A stretch of DNA of 10,369 nt from JBFXAN01 sp050184225. Its GTDB lineage: Bacteria; Chloroflexota; Dehalococcoidia; CAUJGQ01. Below are positions 1 to 5,201 of this stretch, piece after piece (positions within the stretch are counted from its first letter, which is position 1; each line of letters begins with the position of its first letter). The stretch lies in NCBI GenBank assembly GCA_050184225.1, contig JBFXAN010000211.1:1-10369 (forward strand), read 5' to 3'. Made by a program: the position numbers and the translations under genes. The notes below the pieces were generated by a model. The model was not told where the DNA came from. It did not search any database and saw only the letters and a list, made by a program, of their open reading frames with translations.

Positions 1-1255
1 GCTGGGAGTAGTCGGTCGTCGTGCCGTAGGTCGGGGCGGCCAATTGTTCGAAGAGCGGCGTGACCAGCGTCAGGTAGTCGCGTTCGAGTGAGCCGTTAAG
101 CGCCAGGTCGAGGAAGCTTAAGGCAATGGATTCGGAGACGCCGATCGGCGCGGCGTTGGCGAGGACGACGATGCCAAGTTCATCGGCGGGGACGAGGTTG
201 ACCGCGGTGCCTGCACCCAGTGAGAAGGCGCCGGAGTGACCCAACCGCACACGCCCCTGGTTGTCATAGCTGACGTTCCAGCCGAGGCCGTAGAATCCGG
301 TTCGTTCGGTCGAGGGATACTGCGCTGGGTTGCTGAAACTCTGCGGCGCGTGTGTCTCCCCCAGCGCAACGGCATCGATCACCTGCTCTCCGCCGAACAT
401 GCCGTCGGCGAGTTGGAGTTGCAGCCACTTGGCCATGTCACGGACGGAGGAGCTGACGCCGCCGGCCGGCGACTGCGCGTCGGCGTCGCGACTGTACTTG
501 GCTACCCACTGGCCATCGACGCGGACGTGGCCGAGGGCGTGGTTCGGTGCGGCGAGGAAGTCGGCGTAGCGCGAACTGGTCGAGGTCATGCCCAGCGGCT
601 GGTAGAGCCGTTCGGCGGCGAGGTCTTCCCAGGTCATGCCTGCCGCGTTCGCCGCCGCGACGGCTGCCTCCGTCAGGCCGAAGTTGGTGTAGGCGTACTC
701 GGAGCGGAAGCTGCTCGCCGGCTTCTGATAGCGCAGCCGGTGCAGCACCTGCTCCCGGTCATAGCCGATGTCTTCGAGCAGGTCGCCGGCGTGGTCGGGC
801 AGGCCGCTGCGGTGCGCGAACATGTCGCGGAGCGTGACCTGGCTCGTCACCCAGGGTGTGTACATCTGGAAGCCGGGGTCATGGGCGACGATCGGATCGT
901 CCCAGGAAACAAGCCCGTCGCCGACGACGGACGCAACCACGGTCGACGCGATCGGTTTGGAGAGGGAGGCGAGTTGGAAGACCGTATCGGCATCCACGGT
1001 CGCTGTCGTGCCCGCTTCACGGACGCCGTAGCCCTTCAGATAGACAACCTCATTCTGATAGACGACGGCAACGCCGACTCCCGGCACACCCGTTCGTTCC
1101 ATCACATCGGCGACAATGCTGTCGAGTTGGGCGACGGCCGCCTGCACCCGTTCCGGCGTCGCCTCCTGCGCCTTGGCCGAACCAGCGGTGGAGAAGCCGA
1201 GTAGCGCGATCAGGAGGAGGGAGAGGATTGCGGCACGCCGGCGAATCATGATCAT
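1..1255 (-). CDS. Exported serine hydrolase, beta-lactamase class C/PBP4-like family (partial, C-terminus beyond left edge)
   Basis: The first 418 residues are visible and the end is cut by the window edge. Residues 1-29 form a signal peptide: Arg-rich start, leucine-rich core and an AKA/Q signal peptidase I site, so the protein is exported. The catalytic motifs of the penicillin-binding/beta-lactamase fold are present in order: SLSK with Ser97 and Lys100, the YxN motif YTN at 189-191, and HSG at 340-342 in place of KTG. The order and spacing fit the class C/esterase EstB/PBP4* group, usually annotated simply as 'serine hydrolase'. Many members are peptidases or esterases rather than antibiotic-degrading enzymes, so resistance should not be assumed. 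The start at 1255 is preferred over the in-frame ATG at 1249 because a GGAAGG sequence lies 11 nt upstream. The gene is transcribed leftwards, away from the upstream gap at 1256-1429. The family call is secure; the substrate is unknown. Confidence 0.93.
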   Translation of the reverse strand, partial: MIMIRRRAAILSLLLIALLGFSTAGSAKAQEATPERVQAAVAQLDSIVADVMERTGVPGVGVAVVYQNEVVYLKGYGVREAGTTATVDADTVFQLASLSKPIASTVVASVVGDGLVSWDDPIVAHDPGFQMYTPWVTSQVTLRDMFAHRSGLPDHAGDLLEDIGYDREQVLHRLRYQKPASSFRSEYAYTNFGLTEAAVAAANAAGMTWEDLAAERLYQPLGMTSTSSRYADFLAAPNHALGHVRVDGQWVAKYSRDADAQSPAGGVSSSVRDMAKWLQLQLADGMFGGEQVIDAVALGETHAPQSFSNPAQYPSTERTGFYGLGWNVSYDNQGRVRLGHSGAFSLGAGTAVNLVPADELGIVVLANAAPIGVSESIALSFLDLALNGSLERDYLTLVTPLFEQLAAPTYGTTTDYSQ

Positions 1256-1346
1256 GATCTGCGTCACCTTCCGTACTGTGTGAGACCTGACGTTTCGGCC
1301 ACACGCCTGGCAAGCGTATCGGACCCTGAGCGTACAGGAAAACTGA

Positions 1347-1368
1347 AAGTGATGCGAACGAATCACTT
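1347..1368. promoter_or_regulatory. Inverted repeat upstream of the serine hydrolase, possible operator
   Basis: Two perfect 7-bp arms, AAGTGAT and ATCACTT, are separated by 8 bases (GCGAACGA). The repeat lies about 92 bp upstream of the hydrolase start, in the only non-coding gap from which that gene could be transcribed. Size and spacing fit a dimeric regulator site. No convincing sigma-70 boxes are visible around it, so a regulatory role is inference and a chance repeat is possible. Confidence 0.3.
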
Positions 1369-1389
1369 CTGTGACGTGGCCGTGGCTCT

Positions 1390-1410
1390 ACCGGTCCCGG
1401 GCGGGCCGGT
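1390..1410 (-). terminator. Hairpin after the MarR gene, possible weak terminator
   Basis: A GC-rich inverted repeat can form an 8-bp stem including one G-U pair, with a 5-base loop (outer arms ACCGG and CCGGT). It lies about 20 bp past the marR-like stop codon. No T-run follows on the minus strand, so it is not a classical intrinsic terminator. It may slow readthrough into the serine hydrolase gene or may be only GC-rich background. Confidence 0.25.
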
Positions 1411-1429
1411 ATGTCGGAGTAGCCCCGGC

Positions 1430-1894
1430 CTACCGCTTGCCCTTCTCGGTTCGAAGGGCAGCAAGGATCCGGCGGAAGCCGGCGATGAGGACGGCGGTTT
1501 CTTCATCGCTGAAGTGGCGGGCGAAGTGCATCTCGATACCTTGGGCGTAGATCGGCCAGGCAGCTTCCAGCGCTTCCTGACCGGCATCGGTGAGCACGGC
1601 GAAGGCGCCGCGCCGATCGTTCGGTGCCGGCTCGCGCCGGAGCAGACCCTCAGCCTCGAGGCGGTCGATCAGGCGCGAGAGGCTGCTCTTGCTCAGCACC
1701 ACAGCATCGGCCAGTTCATACATGCGCCGTCGTCGCTCCGGTGCCTGTGCCAGTTCGACGAGCACGTCATACCACTGCAGCGGGATCACGCCGGCAGCCG
1801 ATAGCTCGCGATCGATGCGTTCGATCAGCGCGGCATGTGCAGTGATGAACAGGCGCCAGCCATTGACGCTGGCGCTCGGCGGCTTCGTCGTCAT
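1430..1894 (-). CDS. MarR-family transcriptional regulator
   Basis: A 154-residue winged helix-turn-helix protein, the usual length for MarR proteins, which act as cytosolic dimeric repressors that release DNA when a ligand binds. The N-terminal helix (about 12-35) would dimerise. The helix-turn-helix is at about 57-85, with recognition helix around VLSKSSLSRLIDRLEAEG. The wing carries the family signature: Asp93, Arg94, Arg95 and, seven residues after Arg94, Leu101-Thr102. There is no cysteine, so it cannot be a thiol-switch sensor like OhrR or YodB; a small-molecule ligand is more likely. The ATG at 1894 is chosen over one at 1966 because it gives a normal MarR N-terminus and has GGTGGG just upstream; the longer reading would also cross the operator region. 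The gene is divergent from the flavoprotein gene and shares with it a gap holding three inverted repeats, implying control of itself and that operon. Confidence 0.93.
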   Translation of the reverse strand: MTTKPPSASVNGWRLFITAHAALIERIDRELSAAGVIPLQWYDVLVELAQAPERRRRMYELADAVVLSKSSLSRLIDRLEAEGLLRREPAPNDRRGAFAVLTDAGQEALEAAWPIYAQGIEMHFARHFSDEETAVLIAGFRRILAALRTEKGKR

Positions 1895-1916
1895 GATCCC
1901 ACCATACCACGAGATC

Positions 1917-1930
1917 GTCCCAGTTGGAAT
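1917..1930. promoter_or_regulatory. Putative MarR operator 1 (imperfect)
   Basis: GTCCCAGTTGGAAT matches the perfect palindrome at 1968-1981 with one change in each 6-base half-site; both sites are also preceded by ATC. It lies closest to the MarR start, where repressor binding would block the regulator's own transcription. It is identified by internal comparison only. Confidence 0.5.
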
Positions 1931-1931
1931 G

Positions 1932-1945
1932 GTTGCAATCGGAAC
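1932..1945. promoter_or_regulatory. Putative MarR operator 2 (imperfect)
   Basis: GTTGCAATCGGAAC again differs from the perfect site by one base in each half-site. Its centre is 15 bp from operator 1 and 36 bp from operator 3. It overlaps TTGCAA at 1933-1938, which with TACGCT at 1956-1961 (17-bp spacer) is the best, though weak, candidate promoter for the flavoprotein operon. Binding here would cover that -35 box. Confidence 0.45.
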
Positions 1946-1967
1946 AATAGAGTGATACGCTAACATC

Positions 1968-1981
1968 GTTCCATATGGAAC
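1968..1981. promoter_or_regulatory. Putative MarR operator 3 (perfect palindrome)
   Basis: GTTCCATATGGAAC is a perfect 14-bp palindrome between the divergent MarR and flavoprotein genes, 57 bp before the flavoprotein start. MarR dimers typically bind palindromes of this size in their own divergent promoter region. It would overlap the transcription start implied by the weak TTGCAA/TACGCT promoter. On the minus strand it overlaps a possible -35 of the regulator (TGGAAC, 18 bp before TATTGT). The palindrome is seen directly; the binding protein is inferred. Confidence 0.6.
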
Positions 1982-1990
1982 AACTTTGCG

Positions 1991-2018
1991 CAGGCCGGCT
2001 GACGGAATCGCCGGCCTG
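1991..2018 (+). promoter_or_regulatory. Stem-loop in the 5' leader of the flavoprotein operon
   Basis: Perfect 9-bp arms, CAGGCCGGC and GCCGGCCTG, enclose a 10-base loop. The structure ends 5 bases before the AGGAG ribosome binding site (2023-2028 region) of the flavoprotein gene. No T-run follows, so it is not an intrinsic terminator. It could stabilise the mRNA or influence ribosome access. It matches no riboswitch class I know. Confidence 0.4.
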
Positions 2019-2037
2019 CCGTTCAGGAGAACGTTCG

Positions 2038-2721
2038 ATGTCTACATCACAGGTTCGGGTCGCGGTCGCCTATCACAGCAGATACGGTCACACGGCGAAG
2101 CAGGCGGCGGCGGTTGCTGCCGGCGCGCGTTCGGTTCCCGATACCGATGTCGCGCTGATCGATGTCCAGCAGATCACCGACGCCGATTGGCAATGGCTCG
2201 ATCAAGCCGGCGCGATCATTTTCGGCGCACCAACCTACATGGGTGGCCCGTCCGGCGTCTTCAAGACCTTTGCCGACGCCACCGCCGGCCTCTGGGCGGA
2301 GGACCGCTGGCAGGACAAACTCGCCGCCGGCTTTACCAACTCCGGCCACATGCACGGCGACAAGCTGAACACGCTCATCTACTTCGCTCTCTTTGCCGCG
2401 CAGCACGGCATGCACTGGATCAACCTCGGCATGAAGGGCGGTTGGGATCGGAGCACGGGCAGCGCCGATGACCTGAACCGCCTGGGCAGCTGGCTCGGCG
2501 CGATGGCCCAGTCCAACAAGGACGAAGGTGCAGACGTCGCCCCGCCGGCGAGTGACCTGCGCACCGCCGAGGCGCTCGGCCGGCGCGTGGCGGTGGTCAC
2601 TCGGCAATGGGTAGCCGGTCGCGCAGCGGCCGTGACCGCTGGGGAGATCAGTACTGAGCCTGCAGGAGCGGCCTTGGCGTCAGCCGCCGCTCGGTCCGCC
2701 AAGGAGGTGAGCCATGCGTGA
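2038..2721 (+). CDS. Flavodoxin-fold NAD(P)H-dependent oxidoreductase (WrbA-like)
   Basis: A 227-residue flavodoxin-fold protein that probably binds FMN and reduces quinones or similar acceptors in the cytosol. The first strand (VRVAVAYHS) leads into the FMN-phosphate loop SRYGHTA at 14-20. The second flavin loop is GAPTYMGGPSG at 63-73, a hallmark of WrbA-like NAD(P)H:quinone oxidoreductases and related NADPH-dependent FMN reductases. The later region about 101-135 (NSGHMHGDK, then GMHW) fits the same group. After the core, residues about 195-227 are a low-complexity Ala-rich tail that is longer than in WrbA, which is near 200 residues. An upstream in-frame ATG at 1975 lies inside an operator, whereas ATG 2038 has AGGAG 8 nt before it. 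The gene overlaps the cupin gene by 8 bp. Its position next to a MarR gene suggests induction by electrophiles or quinones, which is inference. Confidence 0.88.
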   Translation: MSTSQVRVAVAYHSRYGHTAKQAAAVAAGARSVPDTDVALIDVQQITDADWQWLDQAGAIIFGAPTYMGGPSGVFKTFADATAGLWAEDRWQDKLAAGFTNSGHMHGDKLNTLIYFALFAAQHGMHWINLGMKGGWDRSTGSADDLNRLGSWLGAMAQSNKDEGADVAPPASDLRTAEALGRRVAVVTRQWVAGRAAAVTAGEISTEPAGAALASAAARSAKEVSHA

Positions 2722-3205
2722 CCGCATCAAGGGCAAGACGCTCGTCGCCAGGGATGACGGTGACGTCGCCAACGGCGTCGTCATCAAGCTGTACGGCGAG
2801 GAGACGAGCGGGACCATCTCGATCATTGAGCAGCCGTTCGAGCCAGGTTTGCTCCTCCCGCCACACGTGCACGAGAACGATGTCTGGCTCTATGTGCTCG
2901 AAGGAGAGATGCACGCCCGAGTTGCTGACGAGGTCGTCACGGCGACCGCCGGCTGCTGGGTGCTCAAGCCTCGCCGGATTCCCCACACCATGTGGAACGC
3001 GGGGCCTGAGCCGGCGCGCATCATCGAACTGTACACGCCAGGCGGATTCGAGCGCTTCTTCAAGGATTTCGGCGAGCGGTTGCGCCACGGGCCGATCGGG
3101 CTCGACGAACTGAATCGGCTGGGCGAGCCGCACGGCATCCGCTTCTTCGACGACTGGATTCCCGAACTCAAAGCGGCCTACAACCTGCGCCTCATCAGCG
3201 AGTAG
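2714..3205 (+). CDS. Cupin-domain protein
   Basis: A 163-residue single-domain beta-barrel protein. Cupin motif 1 is at about 44-64, PPHVHENDVWLYVLEGE, with His51 and His53. The position normally holding the metal-binding Glu is Val57, flanked by Glu54 and Asp56. Motif 2 is at about 80-95, GCWVLKPRRIPHTMWN, with His91 and Asn95. Three of four usual metal ligands therefore remain. Residues 108-163 form a C-terminal helical extension with several aromatic residues. Small cupins of this type include quinol and catechol dioxygenases, isomerases and sensor-like proteins, so no reaction can be assigned. The start overlaps the flavoprotein stop by 8 bp. The ribosome binding site AAGGAGGTGA at 2701-2710 is fully complementary to the 16S rRNA tail, so strong, coupled translation with the upstream gene is expected. 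Confidence 0.85.
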   Translation: MRDRIKGKTLVARDDGDVANGVVIKLYGEETSGTISIIEQPFEPGLLLPPHVHENDVWLYVLEGEMHARVADEVVTATAGCWVLKPRRIPHTMWNAGPEPARIIELYTPGGFERFFKDFGERLRHGPIGLDELNRLGEPHGIRFFDDWIPELKAAYNLRLISE

Positions 3206-3209
3206 CTCT

Positions 3210-3392
3210 CATGCCGCCTCACTCACTGGGTGCGCACTCAAGAGCCAACTCGCTCGCGCGGCGTGTGGCTCGATCGGCACGGTACTGCTGGGGATGCCCC
3301 TCCTCGGCGACCCGGCGACGCCCGGCCGGCTGATCCCACTGGTGCTGATCGTTGCCGGCATCGTCACGCCGCGGCTGTTCTCCGCATCATAA
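3210..3392 (+). pseudogene. C-terminal relic of an SMR (EmrE/Qac/SugE-type) multidrug transporter gene
   Basis: Sixty codons plus TAA are open here, starting right after the cupin stop, with no start codon until an internal Met. Residues 9-12 (ALKS), 21-28 (SIGTVLLG), 31-40 (LLGDPATPGR) and 45-52 (VLIVAGIV) follow the order and spacing of the SMR C-terminus: the end of helix 3, its loop and helix 4, where typical members read roughly IGTVLLGMLLFGEPATP.R...LIVAGIVGLKL. The usual YAVW stretch before SIGTV is degenerate or shortened, and the first two or more helices (about 50 residues) are missing. This is best read as a decayed remnant of a gene once beside the cupin operon, left by a deletion that joined cupin and SMR sequence. 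It is based on recognised family pattern only. A non-functional fragment is far more likely than a working short protein. Confidence 0.7.
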
Positions 3393-3559
3393 GTCACCTG
3401 TCGAAGGTGAGCGGCCGGCACGAACACCCAGCGCCGGCCGCGGCGGATGGTCCGCTGTTCTGTTGACCGCTGCTTCCCGGTCCCGAGGTCGGTGAAACCG
3501 GACGGTGGCTGTCGCACCCTCAAAGAGAGCCGGCCGCCCCGGCTAACCGATGGAGGTGG
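3393..3559. other. Non-coding gap before the racemase gene
   Basis: Together with the SMR relic this makes 354 bp between intact genes. Just after the relic's stop, TCACCT and AGGTGA (3394-3410) form a 6-bp stem with a 5-base loop, possibly the old transporter gene's terminator stem, but without a T-run. AGCCGG and CCGGCT (3528-3544) form a second small hairpin just before the racemase ribosome binding site. I see no further recognisable gene and no good promoter boxes. An open frame runs through on the minus strand, but its peptide matches nothing I recognise. Confidence 0.5.
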
Positions 3560-3562
3560 ATG

Positions 3563-4252
3563 ATGAAGACGATCGGTGTCTTGGGCGGCCTGGGGCCGCA
3601 GGCGACGATGGATTTCGAATCGCGCGTGCATGCGGTCGCGCAACGGCTGATCCCTGGCAATGGCAATCAGGGTTACCCGCCGATGGCCGTCTACTTTCAC
3701 CGCCGGCCGCCGGTGCTGGTCAACGATGATGGCTCGCCGATCCGGCCGTTGCAGATCGACCCCCGCCTGCTCGACGCGGCTCGCAGGTTGGGCTCGTGGG
3801 CCGACTTCCTTGTAATCACAAGCAACGGTGTTCATCACCTGCAGGCAGAGATCGAAGCGGCGGCAGAGCGGCCCGTGCTGAGCATGGTCGACCTGACCGT
3901 CCGCGAGGTGTGTCGGCGCGGCTGGCGGTCGGTGGGCGTGCTGACCTTCATCGAGCCGAGCATCTACCAGGTACCGCTGGAACAGCATGACTTTCGATGC
4001 GAGGTGATTGGCGAGGATTTACAGGCGCCGATCAACGCCGCGATCGCGGCGTTCTCGGCGGGCCGGAGTGGCCCAGCCGAAAGCAGCGCCGTGAGCGCTG
4101 CGGTGGCCATGCTGCGCGGCCGGAGTGTGGACGGAATCATCCTCGGCTGCACGGAACTGCCGTTGCTGCTGGGTGAGGCGGCGGAGGCGCCGGACCTGAT
4201 CGATCCGATTCGATTGCTCGCAGAAGCCGCCGTCCGCCACGCCATGGCCTGA
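3563..4252 (+). CDS. Aspartate/glutamate racemase family protein
   Basis: A 229-residue protein with the two-lobed fold of cofactor-independent Asp/Glu racemases, near the usual 230-residue length. The N-terminal KTIGVLGGLGPQAT is the family's opening motif. The first catalytic cysteine, normally in a CNT-type motif, is replaced: the stretch reads ITSNGVHH with Ser87. The second is kept as Cys196 in GIILGCTELPLL. Family members lacking one of the two cysteines cannot do the standard two-base racemisation and include isomerases, decarboxylases or enzymes of unknown reaction, so 'racemase' is a family name here, not a proven activity. The second of two adjacent ATGs is chosen because it leaves 6 nt after GGAGG, while the first (3560) leaves only 3. 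It is transcribed in the same direction as the small exported protein 120 bp downstream. Confidence 0.85.
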   Translation: MKTIGVLGGLGPQATMDFESRVHAVAQRLIPGNGNQGYPPMAVYFHRRPPVLVNDDGSPIRPLQIDPRLLDAARRLGSWADFLVITSNGVHHLQAEIEAAAERPVLSMVDLTVREVCRRGWRSVGVLTFIEPSIYQVPLEQHDFRCEVIGEDLQAPINAAIAAFSAGRSGPAESSAVSAAVAMLRGRSVDGIILGCTELPLLLGEAAEAPDLIDPIRLLAEAAVRHAMA

Positions 4253-4279
4253 CAACACGACTTGTCAGCGAGTTGTCAG
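4250..4279 (+). repeat. TTGTCA repeats and small inverted repeat at the racemase stop
   Basis: TGACAA (4250-4255) and TTGTCA (4262-4267) form an inverted repeat that includes the racemase stop codon. A second TTGTCAG copy follows at 4273-4279, 11 bp from the first. TTGTCA also differs by one base from a sigma-70 -35 box, but no matching -10 box lies 16-18 bp on. It may be a regulator site for the downstream gene or chance. Confidence 0.25.
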
Positions 4280-4327
4280 CCCCTGGTCATCGCAAGGCGG
4301 AGCGGGACAGGGCACGCTGTGATCAGC

Positions 4328-4345
4328 CCCGCCGCGGCCGGCGGG
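4328..4345 (+). terminator. GC-rich hairpin between the racemase and small exported protein genes
   Basis: CCCGCCG and CGGCGGG form a perfect 7-bp stem with a CGGC loop. It sits 76 bp past the racemase stop and about 15 bp before the next ribosome binding site. It lacks a T-run, so it is at best a partial terminator or mRNA-stabilising hairpin that uncouples the two genes. Confidence 0.35.
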
Positions 4346-4372
4346 ACAGTCAACCAGGGAGGAGGTCTGGGG

Positions 4373-4678
4373 ATGATGAAGCGGTGGACGCTGATGCTGG
4401 GTGTGGCCGTCGCAATTCTTGGGGGCGTTGCGATCCAAGCCATGCCGGCTCATGCCGAGCCCGCGACCCCGCAGACCTCGTACCAGGGTGACTGCCTCCG
4501 GCCGCCAGCGGGTGCTACCTGCCTCGAGTTCGAAGACGGCTACCGCTGGCTGGTCGAGGACACGATCACCACGTGGGGCCGCAACCATGGCCCGATCCAG
4601 ATGGCCTATGGCCGCAACGCCAACTACGCCCACCAACTTGGCACTGACCTGATCTGGGTGCTGCCGCCGCTCGAGTAG
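4373..4678 (+). CDS. Small exported protein of unknown function
   Basis: This is a 101-residue protein. Residues 1-28 are a classical signal peptide: MMKRW, a hydrophobic core (LMLGVAVAILGGVAI), then an AHA/E cleavage site. The mature part is about 73 residues, soluble and rich in aromatic residues (Trp59, Trp68, Trp95 and several Tyr), with two cysteines (Cys41 and Cys50) positioned for one disulfide in the envelope or outside. I do not recognise the family. The start is set by GGAGG at 4361-4365, 7 nt upstream; a longer in-frame reading from 4262 would bury the signal peptide. A second ATG at 4376 is also possible. The gene follows the racemase gene after 120 bp and faces the frameshifted gene on the other strand. 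Signal peptide, ribosome binding site and clean stop make it very likely real. Confidence 0.75.
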   Translation: MMKRWTLMLGVAVAILGGVAIQAMPAHAEPATPQTSYQGDCLRPPAGATCLEFEDGYRWLVEDTITTWGRNHGPIQMAYGRNANYAHQLGTDLIWVLPPLE

Positions 4679-4686
4679 CACGTATC

Positions 4687-4706
4687 CCGGATGGTTCACC
4701 ACCCGG
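4687..4706. terminator. Imperfect inverted repeat between two convergent gene ends
   Basis: CCGGATGGT (4687-4695) can pair with ACCACCCGG (4698-4706) with one mismatch, in the 50-bp space where the exported-protein gene and the minus-strand frameshifted gene end toward each other. The position fits a bidirectional terminator. No T-run is seen on either side, so the call is tentative. Confidence 0.3.
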
Positions 4707-4728
4707 CCGCCAGGATTCCAAGGTTCGT

Positions 4729-5105
4729 TTATCCCGCTGCTCGATACTGCGTCGCCACGTCGTCGATCACGAACCACTCGTGATAGAGCAGCGCGATGTA
4801 CCAGTCCTCGCCGGGCACCTTCTCGCAGACCGCCATGAAACCGGAGAACATCTCCTCGAAGTATGTTGTGTCGGTGAGGAAGATCGTCAGGGTGTTCTTG
4901 TCTTCCGAGACAACGCAGCGCACAACAGCGATGTTGGGGTGATGATCCGCCTGGACCGGCAGGAGCACATCGTAGTCGTCGATCGTGTGGGAGGTGTTTC
5001 AAACTGGCCGCCCTCCGATTGTCGCGTCACATGAGCAAGTTGGTTGCGCAGCTGCTCGATCTTCACCTCCGCATCCCGATCTGACCGCTCATGTTCCTGT
5101 GACAT
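4729..5105 (-). pseudogene. Small hypothetical gene interrupted by a single-base frameshift
   Basis: The ATG at 5105 has an excellent ribosome binding site (GGAGG, 8 nt upstream). From it 39 codons read as a charged, helix-prone, possibly coiled-coil segment (SDRDAEVKIEQLRNQLAHVTRQ). The reading then becomes Arg/Ser/Thr-rich nonsense. The adjacent frame, entered near the GGG at 4989-4991 (CCC on the coding strand), gives a well-formed segment of 86 residues (HTIDDYDVLLPVQ ... EDWYIALLYHEWFVIDD) ending at TAA 4729. The length of 377 bases is one short of 126 codons. One extra C in the CCC run would restore a 125-residue protein passing smoothly from ETPP to HTIDDYD. It could be a mutated gene, a base-calling error, or, less likely, recoding; no classical slippery heptamer is seen. 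The second part alone could start only at GTG 4968, which has no ribosome binding site. I do not recognise the family. Confidence 0.65.
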
Positions 5106-5201
5106 GACCTCATCCTCCCGGTGATTCTGTTCTGCGCAGACTTGTATCCCATTGTATGCTCGCAATTTGAAACCATCCCGCTCATGATCGGCTGCGATGC
5201 A

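Noticed and set aside
236..1204. Long plus-strand open frame of 322 codons
   Set aside because: It is antisense to the serine hydrolase, whose signal peptide and three catalytic motifs read cleanly on the minus strand. The peptide is Arg/Gly/Val-rich without recognisable motifs.
1975..2037. N-terminal extension of the flavoprotein from ATG 1975
   Set aside because: The extra 21 codons overlap the perfect palindrome and the leader stem-loop, have no ribosome binding site, and do not resemble a flavodoxin N-terminus.
3209..3988. Minus-strand open frame of 259 codons
   Set aside because: It covers the SMR relic and half of the racemase gene in antisense. The peptide has no recognisable motif, and no good ribosome binding site was seen; it is probably a GC-rich shadow.
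4989..5000. Programmed ribosomal frameshifting in the small minus-strand gene
   Set aside because: No slippery heptamer of the X XXY YYZ type and no clear downstream stimulatory stem are visible at the shift point. A lost base is the simpler explanation.
4265..5002. Minus-strand open frame of 245 codons
   Set aside because: It is antisense to the small exported protein gene and out of frame with the better reading of the 4729-4990 segment, and its start would be an unsupported TTG.
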